A stretch of 64,000 nucleotides of DNA from Ovis canadensis (taxonomy: Eukaryota > Chordata > Mammalia > Artiodactyla > Bovidae): NCBI RefSeq assembly GCF_042477335.2, contig NC_091251.1, positions 36,906,501 through 36,970,500 of the forward strand, in the 5' to 3' direction. The position numbers and the translations under genes are program-made. Shown piece after piece: positions 47,813 through 60,191 of this stretch. The notes under the pieces were generated by a model. It was given only the letters and a program-made list of their open reading frames with translations. It did not search any database and had not been told where the DNA came from. Within the stretch, counting starts at the first letter, position 1, and the number at the start of each line of letters is the position of its first letter.

Positions 47813-48635
47813 AGGTTTTGTTTCTTGATCGCGTCCTCACTACAGGACCCGGATAAGGACTTGCCAAAGGGATAGCATTTAAGCTGGGGCTTTTTCAAGT
47901 TGAGAGAAGAGAGCTGGAGAGCCTTGAAAGTGCACGTGCCCCACAGCGGGCTGCCCCAGGGAGGGGAGCAGGGAGTGAAGTCAGATGGTCTCATCATTTG
48001 CTGTTAAGCCAGCAAACTTCGGGCAGTTGCAGAATGTCCCCGTGCACACTTTCTGCGGCTGACTGCCTCCGGGATCCCTACTGTTTCCTACAAGATGATC
48101 TCTATTTATCTGCTGCTCTCCTCACTTAAACGGCACCCCCTCCCTCACTCACCCTTTCTCTTTCCTTCCCTTCCAGGCAAGGGTGATAAAGTCAGGCCAG
48201 TAAAGAAGATGGGTTAAGCTGGAAGAGAATCATCGAGGGAGGCAATTGCTCCTCAGTTTACCATCTGTGCCACCAGGGAAGCCCCATCAGCTCAGGGAAG
48301 TGATTTAATTCCTAGGCTTGAGTCAGCCAAGGAAGAGTACTCTGACCCTACTTAGCACATAGTGTCCTAGGATGAGTTCAAAGTCAGAATTTGAGCTCTT
48401 TAAGGAACACTCACTTTCTGACCCTAGAGGGCAGTGCCTTTTCTGCCCAATGTGCACCACCTTCGGTTCCCAAAGGGTGCATTGGGTATGGTTTGGCACC
48501 TACTGCACTCAGATTTGAATCCAGGCATCTTCTCTCCCTTAAGCCCTTGAGGAGTCATTGGTTCATTTTAGTAGGTGGTGATGGTCCTGACTGGACTCAT
48601 CTGACTTGTCACTAGTCAGCTTCTGAAAGTGAAGT

Positions 48636-48725
48636 GAAAGTGCTAGTTGCTCAGTCCTGTCTATTTGAGACCCCATGGTCTGGAGCCCACCAGGCTCCTC
48701 TGTCCCTGGAATTCTCCAGACAAGT
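48636..48725 (-). mobile_element. Bov-tA SINE, partial
   Basis: Reverse BovA text (GTTGCTCAGTCCTGTC to GAATTCTCCAGACAAG). A smaller scrap, TGCCACCAGGGAAGCCCC, lies at 48268-48285. Confidence 0.75.
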
Positions 48726-49356
48726 GATAGTTTGGACAATTCCATATGAAATTTCCACATGAATCAATCAGCTGATTGTTTTCTAGAGAAAAAAATATAA
48801 GAAGCTTCTTTTCTAAAGAAATAATTCAGCAGAGCCACATGTGTGCATTCTTTGATGTCTCAGCTGGTGGAAATAGGGGGAGTTATAGAATTCTGTTGAC
48901 ATCTTTGGGTTGTTGGTTAGATTGCAAATAGGCGCTGGAGCATTTGCAAATGCTCTAAAAACGCCATTGGATGTCATGTTCGTTTGAAGTTAGGATTTTC
49001 GTAGTTTTAATTAGCAACAGCCTTCCTTTATCTTTGTAAGAGATTTATGGCAGACTGAGGAAGCCGCAAGGAATAAAACATAGCAACACTGCAGAAGGCC
49101 CACAGCCTAGTGTGTGGTACAGATTTAATTCATTCATTACTCATTTATTCATTCACTAAATTCTTCCCCTTCCTGGGTGGAAGATGAAAAATTCAGAGTC
49201 AACGAGGCGAGTAAACTTTTGCGATAAGTGCCCTGTGCCCTGAACCCCTTGCTCTTGACGTTTGAAGTTAGGACTTCAAGAACGCTTTGTATAAAGCAAA
49301 ATTGAGATGTAAAGAAAGTATTATCAGAAAGAGTAGTGAATATGCGCCCAGCACCC

Positions 49357-49438
49357 GGTAGCGTGGCCGAGCGGTCTAAGGCGCTGGATTAAGGCTCCAG
49401 TCTCTTCGGGGGCGTGGGTTCGAATCCCACCGCTGCCA
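49357..49438 (+). tRNA. TRNAL-AAG: tRNA-Leu (anticodon AAG)
   Basis: An 82-base class II tRNA that differs from the copy at 47731 mainly in the anticodon context GGATTAAGGC (AAG) and the variable arm loop (TTCG). Both promoter boxes are intact. T5 at 49446-49450 is the terminator. The two Leu genes share strand and are about 1.6 kb apart, but their flanks look unrelated, so no recent tandem copying is evident. Confidence 0.96.
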
Positions 49439-51959
49439 TGGAAGGTTTTTGCCAGTTGCAGAAGACTGAGATCTAAAATGAGACAGACACTGCACCTACT
49501 GGGTTAGAGGCGAGAAACGGAACTTGTGGGAGCGAGGGCCAGTTAAGACTAGTCAAACCCGTTTTCTGGCGAGAACGTTTTGCTAATTAGTAACGTTTTG
49601 ATTAGTCTTCAAAAATTGATTTCACCAAGGGCATAGGGGTCATCAGAAACAAGTTTTAAAACCTTAAAACGGAAGCTTTAGGTTCAAACGCAACTCCGGA
49701 GGAGGAAGCTCTCACATTCGACAAGGGACTGATAAAAGGGCAGGGGAAAGGGGGATTGGTGTCCTCCCCCTTTTCCCCCCCACATTTTCACAGAGGGAAA
49801 TTCACCGAGACTTCGCGGGCAGTGTAAAACCGAAATTCAAGAGGCAACTCTTTTGGCAAAAGCGCAGGTTGTAGCCGTTGGGTCCATACTGTCGTCAGAG
49901 TACAGCGGTGACTTTAGAGTCAGTTCCTCAGGTCCTGAGCTCTCCATTGGTCTGTTTGCTCTGGGACGCATCTACCTCCCCAAGCCCAAGCCCCGTTTCT
50001 GGTCTCCTGATGCAGACTCTGCATCTTTCTCTACCAGGAAGCGAGAAGAACAGGGAGGGTCTGAGGGAGACTGTCTGGAGTGTGACTCAACAAAAAGGCA
50101 ATGTCCACCGGAGGAGGGAGGTGTTTAAATTCTTGTAGACTTGAATCAAGGATCCTGGACAACTAACTTGGAAAATTATCTCACTGCCCCTACAGCTTGC
50201 TTTCAAAAAGTCTGAAAATGTTTTAACCCATAATCTGAACGCCTGTTAGACATTTTCACCTCTTGAATTGTGAATACAGTGAACTTTGAATCTTTGCCCA
50301 CATTTCAGGGGTCCAGGAGAGTGTATGGATGGAATTTGGTGTCCACTGCAATCCAGGTTGAATTAAAATGTTACACCTTTCTTACTGTCTTTGGAGAGAC
50401 CCATTTTGCAGGAGAGAGCACCCTTAGGCAAAGGAGAGAACACCTTCAGGAGGTTCTGAAGGGACAAAGATGGTCCATGTCCTTAAAAGAAACATCAAGA
50501 GAAGTTTCCAGTTCCTGGCTGAATTCTCAGTCTAAAGGTCTGCATATGATTATTCCTCTTTTGCTTAGAAAACTCACATAACAAAATTGCAGTCTTTGTT
50601 TAACATAAACATTGCACCCCTGCACTCACCGAGCTGAACTAGAATGAAGAGAAACCCAGTAAAGTTCAAACGGTCTCAATTTAAATTCATGACAATGATC
50701 TCAAGTGCATCTGCATAATAATCTTACTATTTTTCTCAGTCGCTTCACTGTACCATTCTTAAAGGCTAATCTTTCCTTCCTTCTATAGTGTCTTTAAAAT
50801 AGCAATACCTCAGTATCCATTCTCACTCTCAGCTTTCTATTTCACAAAGGAGACAGAAGCATTCACAGGAGAATGTCAGCATGCACGGTACTACAAGGTA
50901 CCCATCCACAGGCATCTGAGGACTTTCACTCCTCCTGTTACTGTGGATGACCTAGCTAAGATGCTAGCTAAGACCATCCGCTCTAACTGCACCCTAGAAG
51001 CCATCCTTTATTGCTTACCCAAGAACATTCTTTCTAGTAGCTGTATACATGTAAATGGATATACATGGAAAAAATCAATTCATGAATTTTTCAATTAATA
51101 CTTTTTTTCTGTTTGGAGGCAGTTTTATTTAAAAGAAAGCTGAGCACGATGTAAAGAAAGTTCTCATATATATGCTCTCACTGCTCCTCTTCCAATATTT
51201 TCCCTTCTAATGACAAATTGCATTGGTATAATACATTTTGTTACACTTGGTGAACCAATTGTACCATTTTGTTAATAATTAAATCCAGGCATCATCCTAG
51301 CAAAATTTCTTTGTTTGCCATTAAAGATTTCTTCAAACCTGGAGAGTAAAAGAGTCTTGCAATGAAAGTCCAAGAGAATCTGAGCATGCCTAATTATAAA
51401 CACACCCTGGATAACTATCCTGAACTTTCGGAACTCTTCCTTTATTTTCCCACTGGCTTGTCTCAGCCTGCATTTTAGACAAATATCTGTTACCCTATAC
51501 GCTGCTCTCCTTGCACCCAGAAAGTGTTAGTTTCATCTGTAAGAGCAATGAGTGCTGACACTTGGAGAATTAGGAACAAATACACTGCAAGTTCTGACAT
51601 AGAGATATAGAAATAGAAATAGAGAAAGACAGAAAAAGAAAAAAAGAGAGAGAGAGAGACCAAAAGCAAGAGAAAGAGACATAGAAACAAGGAAGAAAAC
51701 AGTGAACAAAAAAGTTACAGAGAAAAATCAGACCAAGAGGGCTAGACAGTCTGCGAGGCAGAAAGAAAAAGAGAAACAAATACAGCAGTTCAAGAAGGGG
51801 GAAAGTTTAAGAGAAAAGCACGAACTTAGGGATTAGAAAGGGATCAGAAACACATCTGGTAGTAGGAAGGTGGTGGGGAAAACAAAGAGGACTGAAGCAA
51901 GGGAACCGAAAGGTGCAGGGAGTGGGAGATAGACGCTGCAGAAACAGCTACTGACAAAA
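49439..51959. other. Spacer between tRNA-Leu and the Tyr array
   Basis: No gene recognised. A GA-rich simple stretch lies at about 51600-51780 (GAGAGA, GAAAGA words). Nearly free of SINEs. Confidence 0.5.
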
Positions 51960-52622
51960 ATTTCGGGTCTGTGGGCAGAAAAGAAGATCCAAGTCCCTAG
52001 ACTGGCCTCAGCGAGCAGGGCAGAAGAGTATCGACGGGCGTGGTCGTCCCCGCAGAACCGAACGTCACTTTCTCCATCCCTTCCCAGGAAGAGTCATGAG
52101 CGAAGAAAGTCAGACTAGGTCTAGGGGAGCAGCGCAGTCCCGGTCTGGAGTGAGTGTTGAGGCGAGGTGAGCACAGAACCTGGGGCGGCAGTTGAGTGGG
52201 ATGGGGAGAGGAGGTTAGAGGCAGTGATTCTCCTCAAAAGGTCTTCATCGACCCTGCAGGATGCTTTCTTCTGCTTTCCACTCCTCCGCAAGCTCGCCAC
52301 CAATCAACCCACGCTTCCGTTTGGCTGACGCCCCCTTTACCCTCACCTCTTACAGAGTTTCGGACCTAGGATGGCCGGTATCCCACCACTCCGTGTAGAA
52401 AGGAGCAGGGGAGAGAAAATGAGTCAATGAGTGACTGTCCAGGCCCAGACATTCTGAAAATAGCCACCCTGGGTGCCTGACAATCAGGGAGCTGGCGTGT
52501 ATATCTTTCTTTGACAAGAGGGCTTGCAACTAACCAGAGGCTTGATGTACCCAGGGTCAGCCAGTGTGTTGGCCTCTGTCCTTCCTGCAAAAAGGAAGGA
52601 CCCGGCATGAGTCCATGTGCAC

Positions 52623-52712
52623 CCTTCGATAGCTCAGCTGGTAGAGCGGAGGACTGTAGGTCTACTGCATGTGGTCATCCTTAGGTCGCTGGTTCAACTC
52701 CGGCTCGAAGGA
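52623..52712 (+). tRNA. TRNAY-GUA: tRNA-Tyr (GTA), array copy 1, 17-base intron
   Basis: Full tRNA-Tyr with acceptor CCTTCGA/TCGAAGG and an intron GTCTACTGCATGTGGTC after the base following the anticodon. The B box reads GGTTCAACTCC, two bases different from copies 3 and 4 but still within consensus. T4 at 52727-52730 may end transcription. The 5' flank (CAAAAAGGAA, then GTGCACCCTTCG) recurs in the other array copies. It is probably functional, though slightly diverged. Confidence 0.92.
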
Positions 52713-53290
52713 AGTGCCTCACTTGCTTTTGCCTCATCATAAATGCCACCACCTCCTGGCACCTAGTGCCTCTGCCCTGCAAACTGGCCCTTGCCCGTGC
52801 ACTACAAGAGCACCTTCATTCTCACTGGACAAAGCCAATAAAGCCCTTCCAGAGTCACTTGTCTCTTCCCCAAATCCAAGGACACATGCCCTTCATCCAA
52901 AAGCAACCTAAGTAGACTGCCCCGACTCCTTCAGCATCCCAAGTCCTGTAAGCTTTTATTCACGCACCTCTTCCTGGGGAGACAAGTGCCCCCTCTCCCA
53001 CTACCACTTTGCTCAACAGGGACAGATTCCTGACAAACACGTGTCCGCACAGGAGCTGCCCACGGAAAGCCCTGGAGCCCAACAAGCACTTGGGTCATCT
53101 CATAGTTCATGGAAAACCAAGGCATTCTTCTTGAAAATCCTCCCACTCAGTTTCCTAGCGGGTGGGATGGAAGGAGGCGCTTAGAGGTGGTGTTCCTTTG
53201 AGGGGCAGTGAGGTTCCTGTTCCTTAGCCCCTTTCATTTTTGCAAAAACAAAGGACCCAGTGCTTGTCAGTGGAGGACATAGACATGTAC

Positions 53291-53380
53291 CCTTCGATAG
53301 CTCAGCTGGTAGAGCGGAGGACTGTAGACTTGATAAATGTGGACATCCTTAGGTCGCTGGTCCGATTCCGGATTGAAGGA
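53291..53380 (+). tRNA. TRNAY-GUA: tRNA-Tyr (GTA), array copy 2, probably decaying
   Basis: The gene is recognisable over its full length, with a 17-base intron (ACTTGATAAATGTGGAC). It carries several changes: the T loop reads TCCGATT rather than TTCGATT, losing the near-invariant T55 and weakening the B box; the T stem has a G-A mismatch at its base; and the acceptor 3' strand is TTGAAGG, leaving a G-T wobble. The 5' half, the anticodon and the A box are intact, and T4 follows at 53395-53398. I judge it a likely pseudogene or weakly expressed copy. Confidence 0.8.
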
Positions 53381-56050
53381 GGTGCACTGGTTACTTTTGC
53401 CTCATCATAAGGGCCACTAGTGAAATGTGTCCACTGACATATGCCCCCCCAGCCCCAAATACCCCTTTTCTCCTGCCTTAGGAGGCTGCCCCAACAAGGC
53501 ACCCTGTTGACCCCCCCAAGCCCTTTAAACTTTTATTCACCCACCTCTCCCCAGGGACAGCAGCACCTGCTCTGCTAGTACCACTTACTCAACATGGATA
53601 GACCCAGCCACACAGTACCTGCCCGCCACAAGCCCTGGAGCCAGACAAGCACTGGGCCATGAAATGGGTCATGGACAGTGAAGGCATTCTTCTTGAAAAT
53701 CCTCCCATTCAATTTCTCTCTCCTACTCGGCCTAGTCCTAGGGTGGTCCCTTGCTTCTCTCTTCTGTCTAGCCCAATGGCAATCTCTGTGTGTCCTTGTC
53801 CATTTCTCCAACTTTCTCTCTGACTCTCTCTCTTTCTCTTTCTCCCTCATTCTCACATTTGTTCTCTCTTTCTGTGTTTCTTTCGAATAATCCATAAATA
53901 TATAGACATAGGGAGACTGAAAACCTCCATCACTATTCGTTTTATATACTGTGGGACAGGACTGCCACTCTGAGATTTACCAAGCCACTGCCAACTGTAC
54001 ACCTGCATTGAGAGCCACTGGCATTGGCAGCAGCAAAAGACACCAGGGCTCTCAGGATGGGGGAGAAGGCTTGAAGTCATAATGAAAACTTCAGAGGCCC
54101 GATTCACGTCTCCTGTCAGAGAACGAGGCTGAGGCCATGGGGAACCTTCAAATTCCTTGAAACTTCACAGCTTTTCTGGTTCCTATAGGAAGCTTTGAGT
54201 TCCTTCTGAAAGACTAATGATTGCTCCTACTCTGTACAATGGTGGGAAAAACACGTGCACAGACTCCCCTGCTGCTTCTGATGGAAGACATAGAAATAGA
54301 GATGGAGATAAAGACAGAGACAGAGAGAGACCAAGGGTGATTGACTGCAAGCGGAGGGGGAGATAAAGAGAGAGGAGCAGAGTTTGTGAGCAAAAGGAAA
54401 GATTTAGAGTTGAGGGAGCCCCGAGAGTAGGAAAAGTGGGGGTGGAGGGGAGGGCAGACAGTGGTGGCTGAAGGCAGCGAGCAGAAGGGGCCAGGGTTTG
54501 ATGGCTGGATGTGTGGTCTGGAGGGATACACCAACTGTTCTCCTTACACAGATCAGTGGCCTGTGCTTTCTGACCAGCTGGCTTACTTAAGGGCTGGGCC
54601 CTAAGGCTACATGGGCTGGGCCTTCCTACCAACCTCCATCCATCCCCACTGAGCCAGGCTGAAGAGGCAGTGGTGGCTGGGGGAGGGTTGTCAAGGCTTG
54701 TGGGTGCAGAGAGGAAAGCCAAGGTGTGGCCCTTGCTCTTACCCCTCTGTGGGAAGGAAACTTCTGAAGGTGGGAGATATGTTTGGAAAGCATGGGAAAG
54801 AGAACTGTCATGGGAAAGAGTACAATGGTGATGGGCTTGTGACTCTCTGCTGTCCTGGGGCCCAGCTGCTGGCCTCCCCTGACCCCTAAGCCCACAAACT
54901 CCTTTTCAGTTCAGGTTCTGCCTCTGCATTCACACTGCGTTTCCCCACACATTTTCCTCTCCAGATGAGCTGCCCCAGGTCTTCCCGTGTCCCACTGCTG
55001 ACTAAAAGGGGCTGAGCCCAGGGCTGTGGTGTCTCCATGGGGGTGGTGCCACTGCTGCCCCACCTTCAGCAGTGAAAGACCTTCAGGAGAAAGGTTTTAT
55101 TGCTCTGTGGCCACAAAGAGTCCCCAGCCTCGAATGTGACCTTCTGCAGAGTCCAGAGGGCAGGGACCAAAAAGAGATGCTAAGGCTTTCGTTGGATATG
55201 CCCACAGACACCCCTACCTCCTCTTCCTCCCCCTCTCCATGGGAATTGGAGGTTCCCAGGTTTGGGGGAACTAACTTTGATGTTTGGGGGATGTAGCAGG
55301 GGCAGGGAGAGGGACTCTAATGACTTGGATACTCTAGGGTGAGCCCTAGTACGGTCAAATCCTCCTATCTGGAGCCTTACAGTGAGCAGTAGGGGACTTC
55401 CATGGACATGGCCCTCATCCTCACAGGAGCAGACCTGTGGGTCTTTGGATCAGGGGTGGTCACACAGGCATTGGAGGGCAGGTGGCTTGGGTGTGGCTTG
55501 CAACACCTCTGTTCTACCTGTGCTGCGTGGGTGTCCATGCACTGTTGGGGTGGCGAGCCCACACCAGATAGGATCTGAAAGGTTTCCAAGACTCCAAGTG
55601 AGGGCAAGAGGTCCAAGTCGGACAGCAGGGTGCTCTGGCTCCTCCCTTCGTCTCCCGCCCAGGAAGCCCACAGAATCTTGAGCTACTTCAGGGAGCAGTC
55701 GCCTCTGCTAAAGGAATCCGGGTCTGTGGGCAAAGGAGGGTCACTAAGGCCCCAGACTGGGCTAGCCCAATCAACATCTTTCTGCATCACTTCCCAGGAA
55801 GCCTCACTGCATGGAAAAGCAAGACTAGATCTAGGTGGGCACCGAGGCCCCTCTCTGGAGTGAGTAACAGGTAAAGGAGATAAGAACCAGGGATGGGGGT
55901 TGGGGATGAGACAGATGGAAAGGGGGAAGGAACACCCATGGAGGCCCATGCTCCTCTTTAAGAAGCAGTGAGGCTCCATTTTCTTGACCGCCTTCATTTC
56001 TGCAAAAGGAAAGCCCCAGTACTTGTCAGTGGAAGTACCTGGCCGTGCAC

Positions 56051-56141
56051 CCTTCGATAGCTCAGCTGGTAGAGCGGAGGACTGTAGTATTTCATGAATA
56101 TAGACATCCTTAGGTCGCTGGTTCGATTCCGGCTCGAAGGA
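56051..56141 (+). tRNA. TRNAY-GUA: tRNA-Tyr (GTA), array copy 3, 18-base intron
   Basis: The exon sequence is canonical, with B box GGTTCGATTCC and an intact acceptor stem. The intron is 18 bases (TATTTCATGAATATAGAC), one longer than in the other copies. A strong T7 run (56156-56162) follows as terminator. The conserved 5' flank ends in GTGCACCCTTCG. Confidence 0.96.
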
Positions 56142-57848
56142 AGTGCTTGGGTTTCTTTTTTTATCCATCACGAAGACCGCTAGCGCCCTCTACCTCTGCC
56201 CTGTATATTGGCCTTGGCCCTTTCACTTTCACAGGACAGAGCCCTTCTGAAGCCAATTACCTACCTCTCCTTCCTGAAATCCACGGACAAATGCCCCTCA
56301 GCCTAACAACATCCCTTTGCTCCTGCCTTAGCAGGCGAGTTAGCCACCCTCTCAACCTCCCAAACCTTTTAAACTTTTATCCATATATCTCTCCCCAGGG
56401 AAAGCTGCACTTGCTCTGCCGCTACCACTTACTCAACATGGGCAGATCCGTGACAGATAAGTGGCCACAGAGGAGCTACCCACCACAAGCCCTGGAGCCT
56501 GACAAGCACCCCTGCCATCACATGGGTCAGAGACAACCAAGGCGTTCTTCTTGAAAATCCTCCCATTCAATTTCCCTTTCCTACTTGGCCTGGTCCTAGA
56601 ATGGTCCATAGCTTTTCTCTTCTGTCTAGCCCAACGACTGTCTCTGTCTCTCTGTCCATCTCTCTCTTTCCAACTTTCTCGTTCTCTAGCTCTCTCTCTT
56701 CCTCACTCTCCAGAGAGGGAGAGAAGGTTGCCAGGTCTGGGGGAGCTCGCTTTGATATTTGGGGATGTAACAGAATGAGAGTGTGACCACGGTTGGGAGG
56801 GGGACTCTGGTGACTTGGACACTCCGGGGTGAGCCTCGCCATGACCCCATCCTCCTGTCTGGGAACTTACAACGAGCAGTGGCAGACCTTCGAGAACATG
56901 GACCTCGTCCTTGCAGGTGAAAACCTGCGCGTATCTGGGTCAGGAGAGGCCACACTGGCACTGGAGGCCGCACTTGGGTGTGGCTTGCCATACTTCTGTG
57001 CGACATGAGCTGGGTGGGTGACCAAGCACTGTCGGGGTGGCAGGCTCACACCAGACGGGATCTTAAACATTTGTCCAAGACGCGGAGCAAAGGCAAGAGG
57101 TCCAAGCCTGACATTGGGGTGCTCTGGTCCTCCCTTCATCTCCTGTGCCTGTCCAGGAAGCCCTCAGAATCTGGAGCTACATAAGGGAGCAGCCGGCTCT
57201 TGCCAAAGAGATATGGGTCTGTGGGCAGAGAAGGGGAGCCAAGTCCCCAGACTGGCAGCAGCATAACCAGGCTTCTGGGTGCCTAAGGGTGTGGTCTCCC
57301 CGTCTAGCCCGACATCCGTTCCCCATCACTTCCCACGAAGCCTCACCGTGAGGAAAAGTGATCCCAGCTCGTGGTGGCAACAGGGTCAGGTCAGCACCAG
57401 AGGGCAGGTCTGGGTTTGGGTAAGAGCTGGGGGAGACGCTCAGACACTCCTCGAGGGCCCCTCAGCGGATCCTACCTGGGTGGTAGGGATCCTCTGCTTT
57501 CCTCCGCGAGCCGGCTCCCACCTCACCTACGCATCCATTTGGGTTTCAGTAACGCCCCTTTCTCCTCACCCTCTTTCCAGTTTTCTGGCCACAGAGGGCT
57601 GCTGTCCTGTTCTCTCTGAAGAAAGAGCCCAAGGGAGAGAAAATGAGTCAACAAGTGGCGGGCTGGGCTCAGATTCTGAAAATCGCTTCTCCAGGATGGC
57701 TGGCCACCACGGATCCCCGGCGTGTGCACGGCTCTTTGCCAACGGACTTCCAGCCAACCCAGAGTATGTTGTACCCGGAGCCTCTTAAAGCCTTTTGGCT
57801 TTTGCCATTTCTCCAAAAAGGAAAGACCCAGCATGGAAACGTGTGTGC

Positions 57849-57938
57849 CCTTCGATAGCTCAGCTGGTAGAGCGGAGGACTGTAGATACAAAGCATGTAG
57901 ACATCCTTAGGTCGCTGGTTCGATTCCGGCTCGAAGGA
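57849..57938 (+). tRNA. TRNAY-GUA: tRNA-Tyr (GTA), array copy 4, 17-base intron
   Basis: The exons are identical to those of copy 3, while the intron is unrelated in its middle (ATACAAAGCATGTAGAC). A T4 run lies at 57953-57956. This copy ends the array. Confidence 0.96.
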
Positions 57939-58400
57939 AGTGCAGTTGGTGATTTTGCTCCGTCGTGAAGGCCGCCGCCACCCCCGGGAGCCCAACTGCG
58001 CAAATTTACCCTTGCAAAGCAGGTTAACATCTGAACTCTCACAGAACAGGGGCAGGAAAGCCCTTCTGGAGCCACTCTCACGGCGTCCCGTGAACTGGCG
58101 CCAAGGAATACATTTGCTTCTTCTCAAGTCCACGGCTTTCAGCGCAAAACAACAGCTCCTGGTCCCCCAACCATCGCTCCCCCTTAAGGGGACAGTACCC
58201 CAACCCTCGAGCCCTTTTGCTTGTGCATCTTCTGCCTAGCACAGCGCTGTCTTTGATACCCACATTTCTGAATTCGTTTGCTACAATAGTTTTTTAGGGC
58301 GGATGGATTCTTTAGGATTTTCTACATATAAAAATCATAAAATCTCCTAGCAGAGATAGTTTTATTTCTTCCTTTCCAGTTTGGATGCATTATATTGTAT

Positions 58401-58678
58401 GCTGCTGCTACTGCAGCTAAGTCGCTTCAGTCGTGTCCGACTCTGTGCGACCCCATAGACGGCAGCCCGCCAGGCTCCCCCATCCCTGGGATTCTCCAGG
58501 CAAGAACACTGGAGTGGGTTGCCATTTCCTTCTCCAGTGCATGAAAGTGAAAAGTGAAAGTGAAGTCGCTCAGTCCTGTCCGACCCTCAGCGACCCCAAG
58601 GACCTCAGCCTACCAGGCTCCCCGTCCATGGGATTTTCCAGGCGAGAGTACTGGAGTGGGGTGCCATGGCCTTCTCTG
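58401..58678 (-). mobile_element. Bov-A2 SINE inside L1
   Basis: Complete dimer in reverse orientation with perfect 12-base target repeats ATTATATTGTAT at 58389-58400 and 58679-58690. Confidence 0.95.
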
Positions 58679-59908
58679 ATTATATTGTATAGTATGGTAT
58701 ATACTATATATCATTTTGTTTTGTTTCATATTGTTTTATTCCATTCCATTCTATTTGCCTGAATTCCTTAGCTAGAACTTCCTGTACAATGTTGAATAGT
58801 GGTTGTCCACTCTTGTTCCTGAATTTAGGGAGAACATTTTCAATGTTTCACCACTAAGACTGATATTAGCTGCAGATTTTTCATAGGTGTCCTTTATCAT
58901 ATTGAAGACGTTCCCTTGTATTCCTAGTTTGCTGAGTATTCTCATCAGGAAAGGATATCAAGTTTGTCTAATGCTTTTTCTTTACCAATTGGAATGATCA
59001 TGCGTTTTCCCCCTCTATTTTGTTAACATGGCATATTATATTCATTTTCATATGTTGAACCACTCTTACATTCTTGGGGTATATCCCAATTGGTTTTAGT
59101 GTATAATCCTTTTACTATGCTGCTGGATTAGGTTTACTGGTATTTGGTTGAGGATTTTTGTATTTGCATTCATGTGGTACAATGGTGTATCATTTTCTTT
59201 TCTTATTATTATTTTTCTTCTAAATTTCATATGAGGCTAGTACTGGCCTCAGAGAACAAGTTTGGAAGCATTCCCTCCTCTGCCTTTTGGAAGAGTTTGA
59301 GAAGGATTGGAGTTAATTTTTCTTTAAATGTTTGGTAGAATTCACTAATAAAGCCATCTGATCCTGAATTTTTCTTCGATAGGTTTTCAATTATTTATTT
59401 AATTTCTTTATTCGCTATAGATCTGTTCAGATTTTCCATTTTTCAAAGAAACTTTTGAGTGAGTTTTGATAGTTTGCGTGTTTCTAGAAATTTTTCCATT
59501 TCATCTCGGTTATCTAATTTGTTGGCATATAGGTGTTAATAGTATTCTCTTACAGTATTTTTTATTTCTATAAGGTCAGTAGTAACATCTCCACTTTAAT
59601 TCCTGATTTCAGTAATCTGATGGGCTTTTTTGTTTTCTTTTGTTTTTTTCCTTTGTCAGTCAAGCTAAAGATTTGTCTTTTTTTTTTTCACGTTTTCAAA
59701 AATCAACTTTTGGTTTTGTTGATTTTGTTTTTTAAAATTATTTTTCATTATCCCTCCTCTAATCTTTATTATTCCTTCCATCTGCTTGCTTTGTTTGTGT
59801 TTAGTTTGCTCTTCTTTTTTCTTAAAACTTTTCTTCTTAAACATTTTTTTCAACCTTCAGATTGAAGGTTAGGTTATTGATTTGAGATTTTTTTTTAATG
59901 TGCATTTA

Positions 59909-60191
59909 TGGAGAAGGCAATGGCACCCCACTCCAGTACTCTTGCCTGGAAAATCCCATGGACGGAGGAGCCTGGTAGGCTGCAGTCCATGGGGTCGCTG
60001 AGAGTTGGACACGACTCAGTGACTTCACTTTCACTTTTCACTTTCATGCATTGGAGAAGGAAATGGCAACCCACTCCAGTGTTCTTGCCTGGAGAATCCC
60101 AGGGATGGGGGAGCCTGGTGGGCTCCCGTCTATGGGGTCTCACAGAGTCGGACACGACTGAAGCGACTTAGCAGCAGCAGCAGCAGCAGCA
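59909..60191 (+). mobile_element. Bov-A2 SINE inside L1
   Basis: Complete dimer, near consensus, with a long (CAG)n tail. Target repeats are unclear. Confidence 0.93.

Larger units (their letters stand above)
51960..58040 (+). repeat. Degenerate tandem array of tRNA-Tyr units
   Basis: Shared landmarks recur in order. GGGTCTGTGGGCA is near 51966, 55731 (shortened) and 57217. A tRNA-Tyr gene follows at 52623, 53291, 56051 and 57849. The motif TTCTTCTTGAAAATCC is near 53125, 53689 and 56546. A block starting near GGGGTGAGCC recurs near 55330 and 56828. Copies 1 and 4 share about 300 bases upstream of the tRNA that copy 3 lacks. Copy 2 lacks most of the upstream half, and about 1.4 kb (53900-55320) lies between copies 2 and 3 without a counterpart. 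Divergence is considerable, so the array is old. CT-rich or GA-rich tracts recur at 53815-53880, 54290-54330 and 56640-56720. No protein-coding gene is supported here. Confidence 0.85.

Noticed and set aside
54183-54722. Minus-strand frame of 179 codons
   Set aside because: Low-complexity Ser/Leu/Pro text from a GA-rich tract, with no family resemblance.
55683-56171. Minus-strand frame of 162 codons, with a similar peptide recurring at 57669-58133
   Set aside because: The recurring peptide is the antisense translation of the tRNA-Tyr genes and their repeated flanks, not a protein family.
57279-57788. Plus-strand frame of 169 codons in the Tyr array
   Set aside because: No domain, no conserved frame in the sister units and GC-rich composition; chance is enough.
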